From: Paenibacillus sp. FSL R5-0766
Lineage (GTDB): Bacteria; Bacillota; Bacilli; Paenibacillales; Paenibacillaceae
Direction: 5' to 3'
NCBI RefSeq assembly: GCF_037971845.1
Contig: NZ_CP150227.1
Location: 2,914,001-2,978,000, forward strand
Length of the DNA stretch: 64,000 nt
Shown here: positions 22,701 to 33,600 of the stretch, in pieces
How the letters are laid out: each line of letters starts with the position of its first letter
Position numbering within the stretch: the stretch's first letter is position 1
The notes under the pieces: generated by a model
Databases searched by the model: none
Told to the model about the DNA's origin: nothing
What the model saw: only the letters and a program-made list of their open reading frames with translations
Program-made: the position numbers and the translations under genes

Positions 22701-24377
22701 GAGACGGAAGCACCGCGTAGCGAGGTGGAGCGCATACTGGTGGAAGTTTGGCGTGATGTGCTGAACATGGAGGAGCTGGGCATCAATCACCAGTTCTTTG
22801 TCTCCGGGGGAGACTCCATCAAGGCACTCCAGATCGGATCACGTCTGGCCCGAGCGGGACTGCGGATGGAGGTTCGGGATTTGTTTGCCTATCCAAAGAT
22901 TCGGGATCTCTCCCCGTATGTGAAATGGGATCAACGTGAGCGCCAGAGCCAGGAGCCTGTGGAAGGAGAAGTGCAGCTGACCCCGATTCAGCAGTGGTTT
23001 TTTGCGAACAACACGACGGAACGAAATCACTTCACGCAGTCCTTCATGCTGCATCGGGCGACCGGGTTCAAGCCGGACGTGCTGGAACAGGTGCTGGATC
23101 GGTTGCTGGAGCATCATGATGCGCTGCGCATGAGATATGAGCTACAACCAGATGGGAGTATCCGCCAATTCAACCGTCCGGTTCACACTGGAGAGCGGAT
23201 GTATACCTTGCACCGATTTGATATACGGGACTGGAATGAATCGGAGCGTCAGGTCTATGAGGCGGCTACCCGGGTGCAGCAGGCATGTAACCTGGAAGAG
23301 GGCAAGCTGGTGCAGGTCGGGTGGTTTGAAGCCGAGGACGGAGACCATCTGTTGCTGGCGATTCATCACCTGGTCGTGGACGGGGTGTCCTGGCGAATCC
23401 TGCTGGAAGACCTGGAAGTGCTGTATCAGCAAGCGGAGCGGGGAGAAGCGCTGGATGTGGGCGAGAAGACTGACTCTTACCAGCGTTTCGCAGAAGCCGT
23501 GCAGGATTACGCGAAGAGCCCGCATGCCGCCAAGGAGCGAGCCTACTGGGGTAGACTTGCAGCGGAAGGGGCTGGACTGAACCTGGGAGAGCGAGAGGAA
23601 GCGGCGGAACCGGATCGATTTGCGGACAGCCATACCCTGCAAAGCACCCTGAGTGCGGAAGTCACCCAACAGTTGCTGCGGGAGAGCAATCGGGCCTACC
23701 AGACGGAGATCAATGATCTGTTACTCAGTGCGCTGTACCTTGCGGTGCGTAAGCTGACGGGTGAGCTGAAGCTGAAGGTGAACCTGGAAGGCCATGGCCG
23801 GGAGGATGTGCTGGAGGGTATCGATCTCAGCCGCACCGTGGGCTGGTTTACGACCCTGTACCCGGTTCTGTTGGAGGGAGAAGCGGAGGACGAACTTTCG
23901 ACCACCATCAAACGGGTGAAAGAGGGATTAAGGAAGGTACCGCATAAAGGCTTTAGCTATGGAGCGCTGAAATATGTGGCCCAGATACCGGAGTTACAGG
24001 CGGAGAAGAAGGCTCCAATTCTATTTAACTATTTGGGAGAGATCGGAGCATCCGCAAATTCCGGGTGGGTTCATGCTTCGCATTTTAAACCGGGAGAAAG
24101 CATGGGCGAGCACATTGCACGCATGAACCCGATTGAGCTGAATGTAGCCATCTATAACGGAAGCCTGGCCCTTAGCACAACCTATACCAAGTCTGCGTTT
24201 TCAGAAGAAATGATTCTTAATTTAAACCATTATTATATCGAAGCAATTGAACAAGTGATTAATCACTGTATCAGCAAAGAACATACGGAGAAGACATCTA
24301 CCGACTATGGATTTAGTGACTTGTCATTAGAGGATCTTGAAGATTTATTAAGCGAATATGAGCTGATTGAGGATTAA
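16539..24377 (+). CDS. bacB: Bacitracin synthetase 2-like NRPS (modules 6-7)
   Basis: This 2612-residue protein has the order docking-C-A-T-C-A-T-E, matching BacB in size and layout. The first 50 or so residues (MNIAEFMNLLQRRNVKLYHQ onward) resemble the TubC N-terminal docking domain, which accepts the peptide from the BacA C-terminus. Module 6 predicts Lys with a code identical to that known for BacB. Module 7 departs from bacitracin: its pocket is D-G-I-T-I-G-A-V-A-K, which lacks the acidic residues expected for Orn. The C domain of module 7 has HHLISDA instead of HHxxxDG. The second half of module 7 is nearly identical to module 9 of the next protein. The acidic C-terminal helix (LEDLEDLLSEYELIED) is a plausible donor docking helix for BacC. 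The start is ATG 16539; its upstream AAGGA is distant (13 nt), with GGTG closer. Confidence 0.95.
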   Translation: MNIAEFMNLLQRRNVKLYHQDGKIKMIGPREEINADLKSQIKEHKQALIQFLVHQEEVWNAPIPKAQESTNEMYPLSRAQKRMYILHQMDDQGIAYNIPMAVKLTGHLELDLLEEAIGRVMERHEAFRTSFVDDRGEPAQKIHPKIRFKLDFSERNDLDILVKIKQFIRPFDLTQAPLLRAELVRLDQDQHVLLMDMHHIVSDGMSFALFLNELAELYSGKPLTPVSIQYKDYVAWEKTKERSGDLKKQETYWLDTLSGELPQLQMPLDYARPPEQNYAGQRLVTELDQALTRNLQRLADEHDVTMYMMLLSAYAVLLSKYTGQKDIIVGTPIAGRSHDHLKSVIGLFTNTIATRHNIDPEQTFVAFLNQVRRHTLSAYENQDYPFDELIEKLNLPMDRSRHTLFDTMFDLQHAEDYVFQLGQLQAEMCEFDLPVSKFDLSLTVIHYGSHMKLDLQYASELFAKNSMERFLSHLMNVLNEIALNVTQKVSQLRMLSSQEEDQVLVQFNSKRVDSYQGTLNDWFEERAASTPERIAVVHGEKSMSYKHLNERVNKLARLLRMRGVKPNSIIGVMVERSLDMIVGILAVLKAGAAYLPIDPELPDDRVSYMLRDSGAVLLLNGCPLRDKLHVTSELAMDNPEIEHMEPGNPERVNHQGDLAYVIYTSGSTGAPKGVMTTHGNVLNYISTFLDRVPLTEEDAVLQVVSFSFDAFTEEVFPLLAVSGRIVLSDKLNETHVDDLVMQIEKENITVLSCSPLLLNELDKNRHLRPHANMKFISGGDVLKYEYIRNMVGSAQVYNSYGPTEATVCATYYRVMPQDEGRVSIPIGSPLGNYEVFILDEHQQPVPIGVAGELYIGGAGVAKGYLNLAELTQSRFVDHLLASGNKMYRTGDMGRWLPDGNIEFLGRNDEQIKIRGYRVEIREVEHHLADHPDVSDAVVITQKDQQGQLCLCAYIVWNSPEHGHGFDELKTHARERLPAYMIPSWFMSLEQIPRTLNGKADLNVLPHPDVDSMTNTTYVAPSNELECILASIWEEILELRPIGVDHSFFELGGQSLRAFAMMSAIQRKLELRITLKDIFNMPTIRQLAAWLLTVETQRTCPIQKANEKPYYPLSAAQRRLYILDRVQQTGLMYNMPLIIRLSKEAEQVRMEQTLLEMIHRHEGLRTSFTEIDGEPVQRIHAQVNFNLLVGNGLQKDFDPFIHSFIQPFDLEKAPLFRAALWRTETSQYLCLDMHHLISDAVSMDNLIQEIGQIYEHKQLAPLTLQYKDYAEWSLAPEQQEQRQEHQQYWTDMLKGELPVLNLPLDFSRPAIQSHEGNRLQFAVDSELTQKLRLLAAENGVTLFVLLLTAYTILLARYTSQDDIIIGTTVAGREHPELEDMVGMFVNTLALRFYPEPDMSLQQLLHHIKDTTLEGFAHQDYPFDELVSKLEVNRDASRSALFDTLFTLQAEQTTGMDANDLLVEYYPFSHPTAKFDLSVTALETAEGIEMFYGYASRLFKEETIEKLAGHYNEILKEIVKDTQRTIGEINLVTEKERELLLYQFNNNVRDYAQRKSVPEQIADHAIHFPNKVAVVYDGQQLTYSELNERATDVAEALLDLGLHKEMPVGIMMDRSLEMMVGLLGILKSGGAYMPLDPAFPEERIRYMLEDSGASVVVTQAHLLSQVNRVGVSCETLVVDDHCSPIQSIREKGGRLARHGVSKIKHDEHDLAYIIYTSGSTGLPKGVLIEHGSFANFCYGFIEAQQITERDRAANYLQITFDGSIIDIFPTLVVGAELHIIPSQLRLDMSRLNAYLNAHSITLITLPPKVCEVFIHQPNTSLRLLIAGGEQLKLSFLPDYPLINAYGPTENTVATTYQRVDQVHGNIPIGKPLPNIWTYVMNSDHQLCPVGVAGELYIAGNSVARGYLNNPDMTSEKFVDNPHEPGSKMYRTGDLVRWLPGGNLQFMGRTDQQVKIRGYRIELGEIEQQLLKHPAIRETAVLAHQDPQGNGALCAYVVAEGETVWTAATVRDWLEAELPDYMIPAYVVQLDQLPLTSHGKLDRKALPEPDHHLPAGPETEAPRSEVERILVEVWRDVLNMEELGINHQFFVSGGDSIKALQIGSRLARAGLRMEVRDLFAYPKIRDLSPYVKWDQRERQSQEPVEGEVQLTPIQQWFFANNTTERNHFTQSFMLHRATGFKPDVLEQVLDRLLEHHDALRMRYELQPDGSIRQFNRPVHTGERMYTLHRFDIRDWNESERQVYEAATRVQQACNLEEGKLVQVGWFEAEDGDHLLLAIHHLVVDGVSWRILLEDLEVLYQQAERGEALDVGEKTDSYQRFAEAVQDYAKSPHAAKERAYWGRLAAEGAGLNLGEREEAAEPDRFADSHTLQSTLSAEVTQQLLRESNRAYQTEINDLLLSALYLAVRKLTGELKLKVNLEGHGREDVLEGIDLSRTVGWFTTLYPVLLEGEAEDELSTTIKRVKEGLRKVPHKGFSYGALKYVAQIPELQAEKKAPILFNYLGEIGASANSGWVHASHFKPGESMGEHIARMNPIELNVAIYNGSLALSTTYTKSAFSEEMILNLNHYYIEAIEQVINHCISKEHTEKTSTDYGFSDLSLEDLEDLLSEYELIED
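16730..19830 (+). other. Module 6: C-A(Lys)-T
   Basis: The C domain has HHIVSDG. The pocket D-A-E-S-I-G-S-V-C-K is the Lys code I associate with BacB. The A8 core reads RVEIREVE rather than RIELGEIE, a Gly-to-Arg change worth noting. The carrier motif is LGGQSL. In bacitracin the side-chain amine of Lys6 attacks the C-terminal Asn to close the ring. Confidence 0.85.
19850..24377 (+). other. Module 7: C-A(aromatic-like)-T-E
   Basis: Pocket residues read D-G-I-T-I-G-A-V-A-K (FDGSIID, then ITLITLPP, LLIAGGE, INAYGPTENTVA). The T..GAV.K pattern resembles aromatic codes such as Phe/Tyr, and no Asp/Glu faces a basic side chain, so Orn is unlikely. The C domain carries HHLISDA (20235-20255). The E domain has HHLVVDG and predicts a D residue. 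From 22275 onward the DNA is almost identical to module 9. Confidence 0.75.
22275..24005 (+). repeat. 1731-bp A(C-term)-T-E block, copy in module 7
   Basis: This block aligns without gaps to 30072-31802. By hand alignment about 26 of 577 encoded residues differ (roughly 95% identity), and the DNA is nearly identical over long runs. Identity falls off sharply on both sides (A-domain core upstream, E-domain C-terminus downstream). The block is visibly more GC-rich than the E domains of modules 4 and 11. Confidence 0.95.
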
Positions 24378-24446
24378 TATTTGTCTATTTTCATCCCATG
24401 TTTAGGACAGCTTAGGTACGATCCAATAAGGAGATGATATCGGTCC
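24378..24446 (+). promoter_or_regulatory. bacB-bacC spacer with ribosome binding site
   Basis: The 69-bp gap shows no hairpin or promoter. AAGGAG (24428-24433) lies 13 nt before the ATG of bacC, an unusually long spacing. The in-frame codon just upstream is a stop, so no earlier start is available. Confidence 0.5.
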
Positions 24447-27400
24447 ATGAAGGCAAAAGTCGAGAAAATATACCCATTATCCCCGATGCAAAAAGGAATG
24501 CTGTTTCATGCGCTCCAAAATCCGTCTGAAGATGCCTATTTTGAACAAACGGTACTGGATATACGCGGGGAGATTGATCCCGAAATTCTGGAGCAAAGCT
24601 TCAATCAGTTGCTTGAACGACATGAAATATTGAGAGCCTCGGTTCATACCAAATTGGAGGAACCCGTTCATGTTGTTCTTGCGAGGCGGACGATCGGGTT
24701 TACCTTTCACGATCTGAGGGGCAGGTCAGACGATGAAGTCGCTGCCTTAATGCAAGATTTTATGGAGAAGGATCGTGCAAAAGGGTTTAATTTGTCCAAG
24801 GATAACCTGCTTCGAATCGCTCTTGTTTGTAATGGTGAACAGCATTTCCAGATGATCTGGACGTTTCACCATATGATACTGGATGGGTGGAGCATGGGCA
24901 TTCTCTTCAATGAATTGCTGGATATATATGCTGATAGATCCAATGGCCTACCGTCTAAAATGGCAGATACCCGTCCTTATAGCAATTACATGAAGTGGCT
25001 CCAGCAGCAGGAACAGGAATCGGGCCTTGGGTACTGGGAGCATTATCTGTCAGGATACAGTGAGAAGACCGGCTTGCCTTCGATAAACCGATCAACAAGT
25101 GAGATGTCGTTCTCCAGAAGAGAGAAGAAAATAGAGTTTTCTCAAGCTCTCACCACAAAAATAAAAGAGATGGCGCAGAAACATGCCGTGACACTCCACA
25201 CCGTCATTCAAGCGATATGGGGGTTTCTGCTCGCTAAATATAATGATAACGAAGATGCTGTCTTTGGGACCGTTGTATCCGGGAGGGATGCAGCCGTTGA
25301 TGGCATTGAAAATATGGTTGGTTTGTTTATCAATACCATTCCTACACGTGTTACCTTTTGTGGAGAGCAGCCATTTGTGGAGCTTATGAAAAAGATTCAG
25401 TCGGACGCATTGAACAGTCAGGCGTATCAATATTTAAGTCTGGCTGAGGTGCAGGCCCGCACTGAACTCAAACATGATCTGCTTGATCATGTCGTTGTTT
25501 TCGAAAATTATGCTCTGGATACGAGGAAGATGGCAGAGCGGTCCAATCTGGGTTTTGAAATCAACGAGATTACTGGAGAGGAACGAACCAACTATCCGTT
25601 TACAATGGCTGCTGGACTTGGAGAGAAATTGACGCTGCTGCTCATTTATGATGAACATGTTTATGAACCGGCTCTGATGGATCAGATTGAGATGCATATG
25701 AAAGCGATTATCCATCAAATTACGTCAGATGAGAGGATTCATATTCAGGATATTACTCTCGTCTTGAACGATGAACTTCCGATACTTGAGCAGCATTCCA
25801 TGGGGGTTGTGACTAATTATCCTCAATGGAAAACCATATCCCAGCTTTTTGATGAACAAGTCCAGAAAACGCCTCATGCCACCGCCCTTATTATGGATGA
25901 CGTGCATATCACCTACCGTGAATTGCAGGAAAAAGCGGATCAAATGGCATCCCGGTTATACGAATTTGGGCTACCCAAGCAGGCAGTGGTAGGACTGCTG
26001 GCAGACCGCTCGATAGAGATGATTGCGGGCATACTCGGGATTCTGAAAGCAGGGGCGGCTTATCTTCCCATGGACCCGGGTTGGCCGGAAGAAAGAATAA
26101 GTCATATGCTTCAGGATAGCAGGGCTGCGGTGCTCTTGACACAGCCCGAATGGATCAGCCAGGCACCGCTGAATTTTCCAATGTTACCGCTGTATGTGGA
26201 CTACATGGATCATATGCCTGCGGTCATGGAGATGGCGGCTGCCACACAGGTAATGGAAGTGAAACCTGACAAGGAGAGCCGCATGGATGATCTGGCCTAC
26301 ATGATCTACACTTCTGGTTCTACCGGATTGCCCAAAGGAGTGATGATCTCTCATGCAAACGTAATTCGGGTTGTATGTGAGACGGATTACATCGATATTT
26401 GCCCGGAAGACCGGATTTTGCAGCTTTCGAATTATGCGTTTGACGGATCTGTCTTTGATATTTTTGGCGCACTATTGAACGGAGCCAGTCTGGTTCTGCT
26501 CAAGCAGGATACGGTTCTGGACACCCAAGCGCTCGCCGAAGTTATCGTTCGTGAGAAAGTCACGGTTTCTTTCATGACGACCGCACTGTTTAATCTGCTT
26601 GTTGATCGTGAGCCTGAATGTCTCCGTGGCTTCCGCAAAATATTGTTTGGGGGCGAGCGGGCATCCGTGGCCCAGGCCAGGAAAGGACTGGATATTCTCG
26701 GAGCGGATCGCCTGATTCACGTATACGGACCCACAGAAAGCACGGTTTTTGCTACAGCTTATCCCATCAGGTCCATCGAAGCAGCGGTTACCAATCTTCC
26801 CATCGGAAAACCAATTGCCAATACTTCGGTCTGGGTTATGGACCGGTACCAGAATCCCGTTCCAGCTGGTATTCCAGGAGAGTTATGTATCTCCGGAGAT
26901 GGTTTGAGCTTGGGGTATTTGAATAACAAGGAACTAACCGATTCCCGATTCGTTCCACATCCCTTGCTTGAGGGAACACGGATGTATCGAACAGGTGATC
27001 GGGTACGCCGGCTCCCAAACGGAGATATTGAGTTTCTCGAACGCTTGGACCACCAGGTTAAATTGCGCGGTTACCGCATTGAGCTGGGAGAGATTGAGCA
27101 TGTTCTGCTGGAGCATGAAGGGATTCGTGAAGGGGTCGTAGTGACGAGAAAAGATGCAGCCGATCAGGACATATTGATTGCATATCTAAAGGCTGATCCA
27201 GCGCTGACAATCACTGGAATTCGTACGTATGTATCGGAGCGCCTGCCGGACTACATGGTTCCTTCCTATTTTATCCTGCTCAATGAGCTTCCCTTAACAG
27301 GAAATGGGAAGGTTGATCGCAGGGCGCTGCCTGAACCGGCAGAATGCATAGAACATTTGAAGCATGACCAATATGAAGCACCAAGTACGGTGCTGGAGAA

Positions 27401-27610
27401 TCGCATTTGCACCATATGGAAAGAAATTTTGGGAGTGCAGATTGCGGGGGTTCATGATCACTTCTTTGAGTCCGGCGGTCATTCACTCAAAGCGACAGCA
27501 CTGACATCACGAATTCACAAAGAGATTCAGGTGATGGTGCCGATCCGACAGCTTTTCCTTGCTCCAACCATCCGAGGTATTGCCAATTACATTGAATCTG
27601 CTGCCAAAGA
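24447..27610 (+). other. Module 8: C-A(Ile)-T
   Basis: The D-to-L type C domain (FHHMILDGWS) fits receipt of a D residue from module 7. The pocket D-G-F-F-L-G-V-V-F-K is identical to that of module 5 and predicts Ile. The carrier motif is SGGHSL. Confidence 0.85.
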
Positions 27611-30600
27611 GGACTATCTTTCCATCCAACCGGCCGAATCAAAGCCCTATTATGCACTTTCGTCTGCTCAACGCAGACTTCATATGCTGCATCAGATTTC
27701 GGATACCGGAACTTCATACAATATGCCTGCAGTGATGAGAGTATCTGGAAAACTGGACGTGGCGCGATTTGAAGAGGCATTCCGGCAATTGGTACAGAGA
27801 CATGAGTCATTCAGGACGTCCTTTGTCATTGTGGATGGCGAACCCGTCCAACGGATTCATTCACATGTTCCGTTTGCTGTTGAACATATTGAACCGGGAA
27901 GCCGATCATTGGAAGAAACGCTTTCGGATCGAATTCGTCCATTTGAGCTGGGCAAGGCCCCATTAATGCGGATCGAACTTGTGAAAATCAGTGAACAGGA
28001 ACATGTAGTCGTGATGGACATGCACCATATTATCGCAGATGGTGTGTCAACAGGTGTGCTTGTTCAGGAGTTTCATGAATTGTATGCGGGGAAATCTCTG
28101 CCTGAGCTGAAGTTACAGTACAAGGATTACTCCGAGTGGCAAAAGGATTGGTTTAATAGCGAAGGACTGAAGACACAGGAAACCTACTGGCTTAATCGAT
28201 TTGAGGGAGAAATTCCGGTTCTTCAATTGCCAACAGACTGGCCAAGACCGCAAGTGTACTCTTTTAAAGGAAACCGGGTGCGATTTGTTTGTGACGAACA
28301 GCTCACACATGAACTGCATCAATTGGCCAGAGATCATGAAGCGACATTATATATGGTACTGCTGGCGGCTTATACAACTTTACTTTCCAGATATTCAGGA
28401 CAAGATGACATTGTCGTGGGATCTCCGATTGCGGGGCGCAAACACGCAGATCTCCAACAGGTGATCGGTATGTTTGTTAATACACTTGCCATGCGGAATT
28501 ATCCTGTAGCGGAACGGTCCTTTAATGATTTCCTTGGAGAAGTGAAGGAGAATGCATTACAGGCTTACGAAAATCAGGATTATCCCCTTGATGAGCTCAT
28601 CAACAAACTTCATGTTTCAAGAGACAGAAGCAGAAACGCATTGGTGGATACGATGTTTGTGTTGCAAAATCTGGAGCTTGAGCGTGCATACGGACAACAA
28701 TGGGGTGATTTACACGTTGAGCCTTATGAGACGGAGCTACCCATTGCCAAATTTGATCTGACTCTTGCTGCTGTTGAACAGAATGGCCAACTTGAGTTTG
28801 AACTGGAATATTGCAGTGATCTATTTTCCCTTCAAACGGTTGAAAACATGGGCAATCACTTTATTCAATTATTAAAAGGGATATTAAGCAATCCCCAAGG
28901 CAAGCTGGGTGAGTTTGAAGTCGTATCTGAGGAAGAGAAGCAGACGCTGCAGTATGTCTATAATGATAACACCTGCTCTTATCCGCTGCACCAGCGGGTA
29001 TACGAGTGGATTGAGCAAAATGCTCTGCGGACACCTGATCAGGTTGCTGTTGTGCATAACGGCAGAAGCATGAGCTATCATGAGCTGAATGAAGCGGCGG
29101 ATTTACTCGCAGCTCGTCTGCGTCAGCGTGGTGTAACCAGAGAAATGGTCGTTGGTATTATGATGGATCGGTCTGTAGAAATGATTGCGGGCATTCTCGG
29201 TATTATGAAATCAGGAGGGGCTTATTTACCACTGGACCCATCAACTCCGGTTGAGCGAATCCGGTATATGCTTCGGGACAGCGGAGCAAGGTTGATAGTG
29301 ACCCAGAACCATTGGTCAGATCGGCTCAGGGCTGCTGATTCCGAATGTGTGACACTCATACTGGATGAGGCAGCATTGAAGGATTGGAATGCTGCGGCAT
29401 CACTCCTAATTCCGTCTGTGGCTGATTCGGCAACGATGACAACAAACCCTGATGATTTGGCCTATATCATCTACACGTCAGGCTCTACAGGTATGCCAAA
29501 GGGGGTACAGGTTGAGCAATGCGCCTTGACCAACTTCTGTTGTGGATATATAGATGCTCTACAGTTAACAGAGAGAGACCGGGTGGCAAACTATCTCCAA
29601 ATGACCTTTGACGCTTCGATTAGTGAAATTTTCCCTGCACTAATGTCAGGGGCTACACTTCATATCATTCCGACCGAGCTGAGATTGGATGTATCGAGGC
29701 TAAATGAATACTTATCGGAGTATGGAATAACGGCTGCAACGTTCTCTTCCAAAGTATGTGAATCATTTGTTGAACTGCCAAATTCCTCTTTGCGTTTGCT
29801 AGTTTCGGGGGGAGAGCAGCTTAAACTTCATGCCCTTCCGAATTACAGGCTGATCAATGCATACGGGCCAACGGAAAATACGGTGGTTACCACTCTGCAT
29901 GAAGTTGATTCCATAGACGGTGTCATTCCTATAGGGAAACCTTTCACGAATACAAGAATTTTTATTCTGAATGATCATCTTCAATTCTGTCCGACAGGTG
30001 TGACCGGGGAGATGTACATTACCGGTCAAAGTCTGGCACGGGGTTATTTGAATAATCCAGAACTGACAGCCGAGAAATTTGTAGACAACCCGCATGAACC
30101 CGGCGGCAAAATGTACCGGACAGGTGATCTGGTGCGCTGGCTGCCTGGTGGCAACCTGCAATTTATGGGGCGTACCGATCAACAGGTGAAAATCCGTGGA
30201 TACCGGATTGAGCTTGGCGAGATCGAGCAACAACTGCTGAAACATCCGGTCATCCGGGAAACAGCGGTTCTGGCTCATCAGGACCCGCAGGGAAATGGGG
30301 CGTTATGCGCCTATGTTGTAGCCGAAGGCGAAGCAGTGTGGACAGCTGCTACTGTTCGGGACTGGCTGGAAGCGGAACTGCCGGATTATATGATCCCGGC
30401 CTATGTGGTGCAGCTGGATCAGCTGCCGCTGACGTCCCATGGCAAGCTGGACCGCAAGGCGTTGCCAGAGCCGGACCACCATCTGCCTGCCGGGCCGGAG
30501 ACGGAAGCACCGCGCAACGAGGTGGAGCGCCTACTGGTGGAAGTTTGGCGTGACGTGTTAAACATGGAGGAGCTGGGCATCAATCACCAGTTCTTTGTCT

Positions 30601-33600
30601 CCGGGGGAGACTCCATCAAGGCACTCCAGATCGGATCACGTCTGGCCCGAGCGGGACTGCGGATGGAGGTCCGGGATTTGTTTGCCTATCCAAAGATTCG
30701 GGATCTCTCCCCGTATGTGAAATGGGATCAGCGTGAGCGCCGGAGCCAGGAGCCTGTGGAAGGAGAAGTGCGACTGACCCCGATTCAGCAGTGGTTTTTT
30801 GCGAACAACACGACGGAACGAAATCACTTCACGCAGTCCTTCATGCTGCATCGGGCGGCCGGGTTCAAGCCGGACGTGCTGGAACAGGTGCTGGATCGGT
30901 TGCTGGAGCATCATGATGCGCTGCGCATGAGGTATGAGATACAACCAGACGGTAGCATCCGCCAATTCAACCGTCCGGTTCACACTGGAGAGCGGATGTA
31001 TACCCTGCACCGATTTGATACACGGGGCTGGGATGAACCGGAGCGTCAGGTCTATGAGGCGGCTACCCGGGTGCAGCAGGCATGTAACCTGGAAGAGGGC
31101 AAGCTGGTGCAGGTCGGGTGGTTTGAAGCCGAGGACGGAGACCATCTGCTGCTGGCGATTCATCACTTGGTCGTGGACGGGGTGTCCTGGCGAATCCTGC
31201 TGGAGGACCTGGAAGTGCTGTATCAGCAGGCGGAGCGGGGAGAAGCGCTGGATGCGGGCGAGAAGACCGACTCTTACCAGCACTTCGCAGAAGCTGTGCA
31301 GGATTACGCAAACAGCCCGCAGGCCGCGAAGGAGCGAGCCTACTGGAGTAGGCTTGCAGCGGAGGGGGCTGGACTGAACCTGGGAGAACGGGAGGAAGCG
31401 GCAGGCCCGGATCGATTTGCGGACAGCCATACCGTGCAAAACACCCTGAGTGCGGAGGTCACCCGGCATTTGCTGCGGGAGAGCAACCGGGCATACCAGA
31501 CGGAGATCAATGATCTGCTGCTTAGTGCGCTGTACCTCTCCGTGCGTAAGCTGACGGGTGAGCTGAAGCTGAAGGTGAACCTGGAAGGCCATGGACGGGA
31601 GGATGTGCTGGAAGGCATCGATCTCAGCCGCACCGTGGGCTGGTTTACGACCCTGTACCCTGTTCTGTTGGAGGGAGAAGCGGAGGACGAACTTTCGACG
31701 ACCATCAAACGGGTGAAAGAGGGATTAAGAAAGGTACCGCATAAAGGCTTTAGCTATGGAGCGCTGAAATATGTGGCCCGGATGCCAGAGTTGCAGGCGG
31801 AGCGTCCAGCATCCATTTCGTTTAACTATCTCGGTGAGATGGATGGAGGCATGATTGGGGAAGCCATGTTCCGGGAGTCCCGTTTCTCCACGGGACAAAC
31901 GATTGGTGGCCATATCGCCCGAAATAACCCGATTGAACTGAACACCTTCGTATCTGGTGGGAAGTTACATCTCAACGTAACAGCAAACCAAACTGCGGTG
32001 GACATGCCGCTTGTAAGTCGATTTGCAGAGACGTTTTTGAAGCAATTAACGGAAATTGTGGACCATTGCTTGTGTCAGCGTGAAACGACATATACGCCTT
32101 CCGACTATGGTGATCCAAGTCTGGCACTTGAGGAGCTGGATCTTATCAAATCTGCCTGTCCGGGCGTGATCATTGAAAGGATTTATCCGTTAACCAATAT
32201 GCAGCAAGGCATGCTCTTTCACGCAATGGAAGATGAGACATCAACTGCGTATTTTCAGCAAACGGTCATGGAGATTCGCGGGGAAGTGAACCCGGATTAC
32301 TTGCAATCCAGTTTCAATGAGCTCATGAACAGACATGAAGCATTGAGAGCTTCATTTATGCATCATGATTTGGAAGAACCGAGACAGGTCATTATGCAAA
32401 ACCTCACCATTGAATTTGAATTTCAAGACTGGACAGCTTTGGAAGCACATCATTCAGCAGCTCAGTTGGAAACTTTTACTCAGCAGGATAAGGCTCGCAG
32501 TTTCCGTCTGGATACACAGCCGCTTATGCGTGCAGCTCTGTTTCGCACCACAGATGAATCCTACACCCTTGTATGGAGCCATCATCATATTTTGCTGGAT
32601 GGATGGTGTCTGGGAATTATATTATCGGAGCTGTTCCAGATCTATAAGGCCAAACTTGAGAATAAAGCGCACAACCTGAAGGAGCCGAAACGATATCATC
32701 ATTACATTGAATGGCTCATTCGTCAGGACAAGGATGAGGCCCAAGCGTATTGGAGACGTTATCTGGAGAATTATGATACACAGTCGAGTGTTCCAGGTTT
32801 GCTTCTTACAGAGCATGATGTTCCGTATTTGCGAAAAGAACAGACGATATCTTTGGGTCAGGAGTTAACCCGCCAATTAAATGAAATAGGTGCTCGTAAT
32901 GGGGTGACGTTGAATACCGTCATTCAATGTATCTGGGGTCTGGTGCTGGCCAGATACAATGATACGGAGGACGTCATATTTGGAACCGTAGTCTCTGGCA
33001 GAGAAGCGCCAGTTGAAGGCATAGAAGAGATGATAGGGTTGTTCATCAATACGATTCCCGTTCGGATTGGTTACCAGCATCAAAAGCATTTTGGCGACGT
33101 ACTCCAGGCCGTTCAGAAACAAGCCGTTGAAAGTCAGCGATTCAATTATTTGAATCTGGCTGAGGTTCAGGCATTGAGTGATCTCAATAAGGAATTAATG
33201 GATCATGTCTTTGTATTTGAGAACTATGCCCTGGATCATGGAGCCGTTCAACAATCCAGTACTGGGGTTGGTTTTGAAATTACCGGACTGCATGCGGAGG
33301 AACAGAGCAACTACGGATTCCTGATTTCGGCAACACCTGGTGACAGCCTGACCCTTGTGATTACGTATGATGGTAATAAATATGATTCATCCATCATCGA
33401 GCGTATGGATCAACATTTTAGGAGTGTGGCAGAACAAGTTACTTCAGCGGATCATCATCAGCTTGCTGACATTCAACTTGTGGGTGGTCAAGAGTGTGAG
33501 GTGCTCCTGAATTCTTTCAATAACTCTGATGCGGATTACCCGCGAAATATGACCATTCATGAGCTGTTCCAGCAGCAAGTTCGACGTACGCCTGATCGAA

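Noticed and set aside
19850..24377. Assigning Orn to module 7 by collinearity with bacitracin
   Set aside because: The pocket lacks acidic residues and resembles aromatic codes.
30636..31592. Long antisense open frame of 318 codons (and similar ones at 22215-22790 and 23142-23669)
   Set aside because: These are shadows of the GC-rich E-domain block; codon pattern and domains belong to the plus strand.
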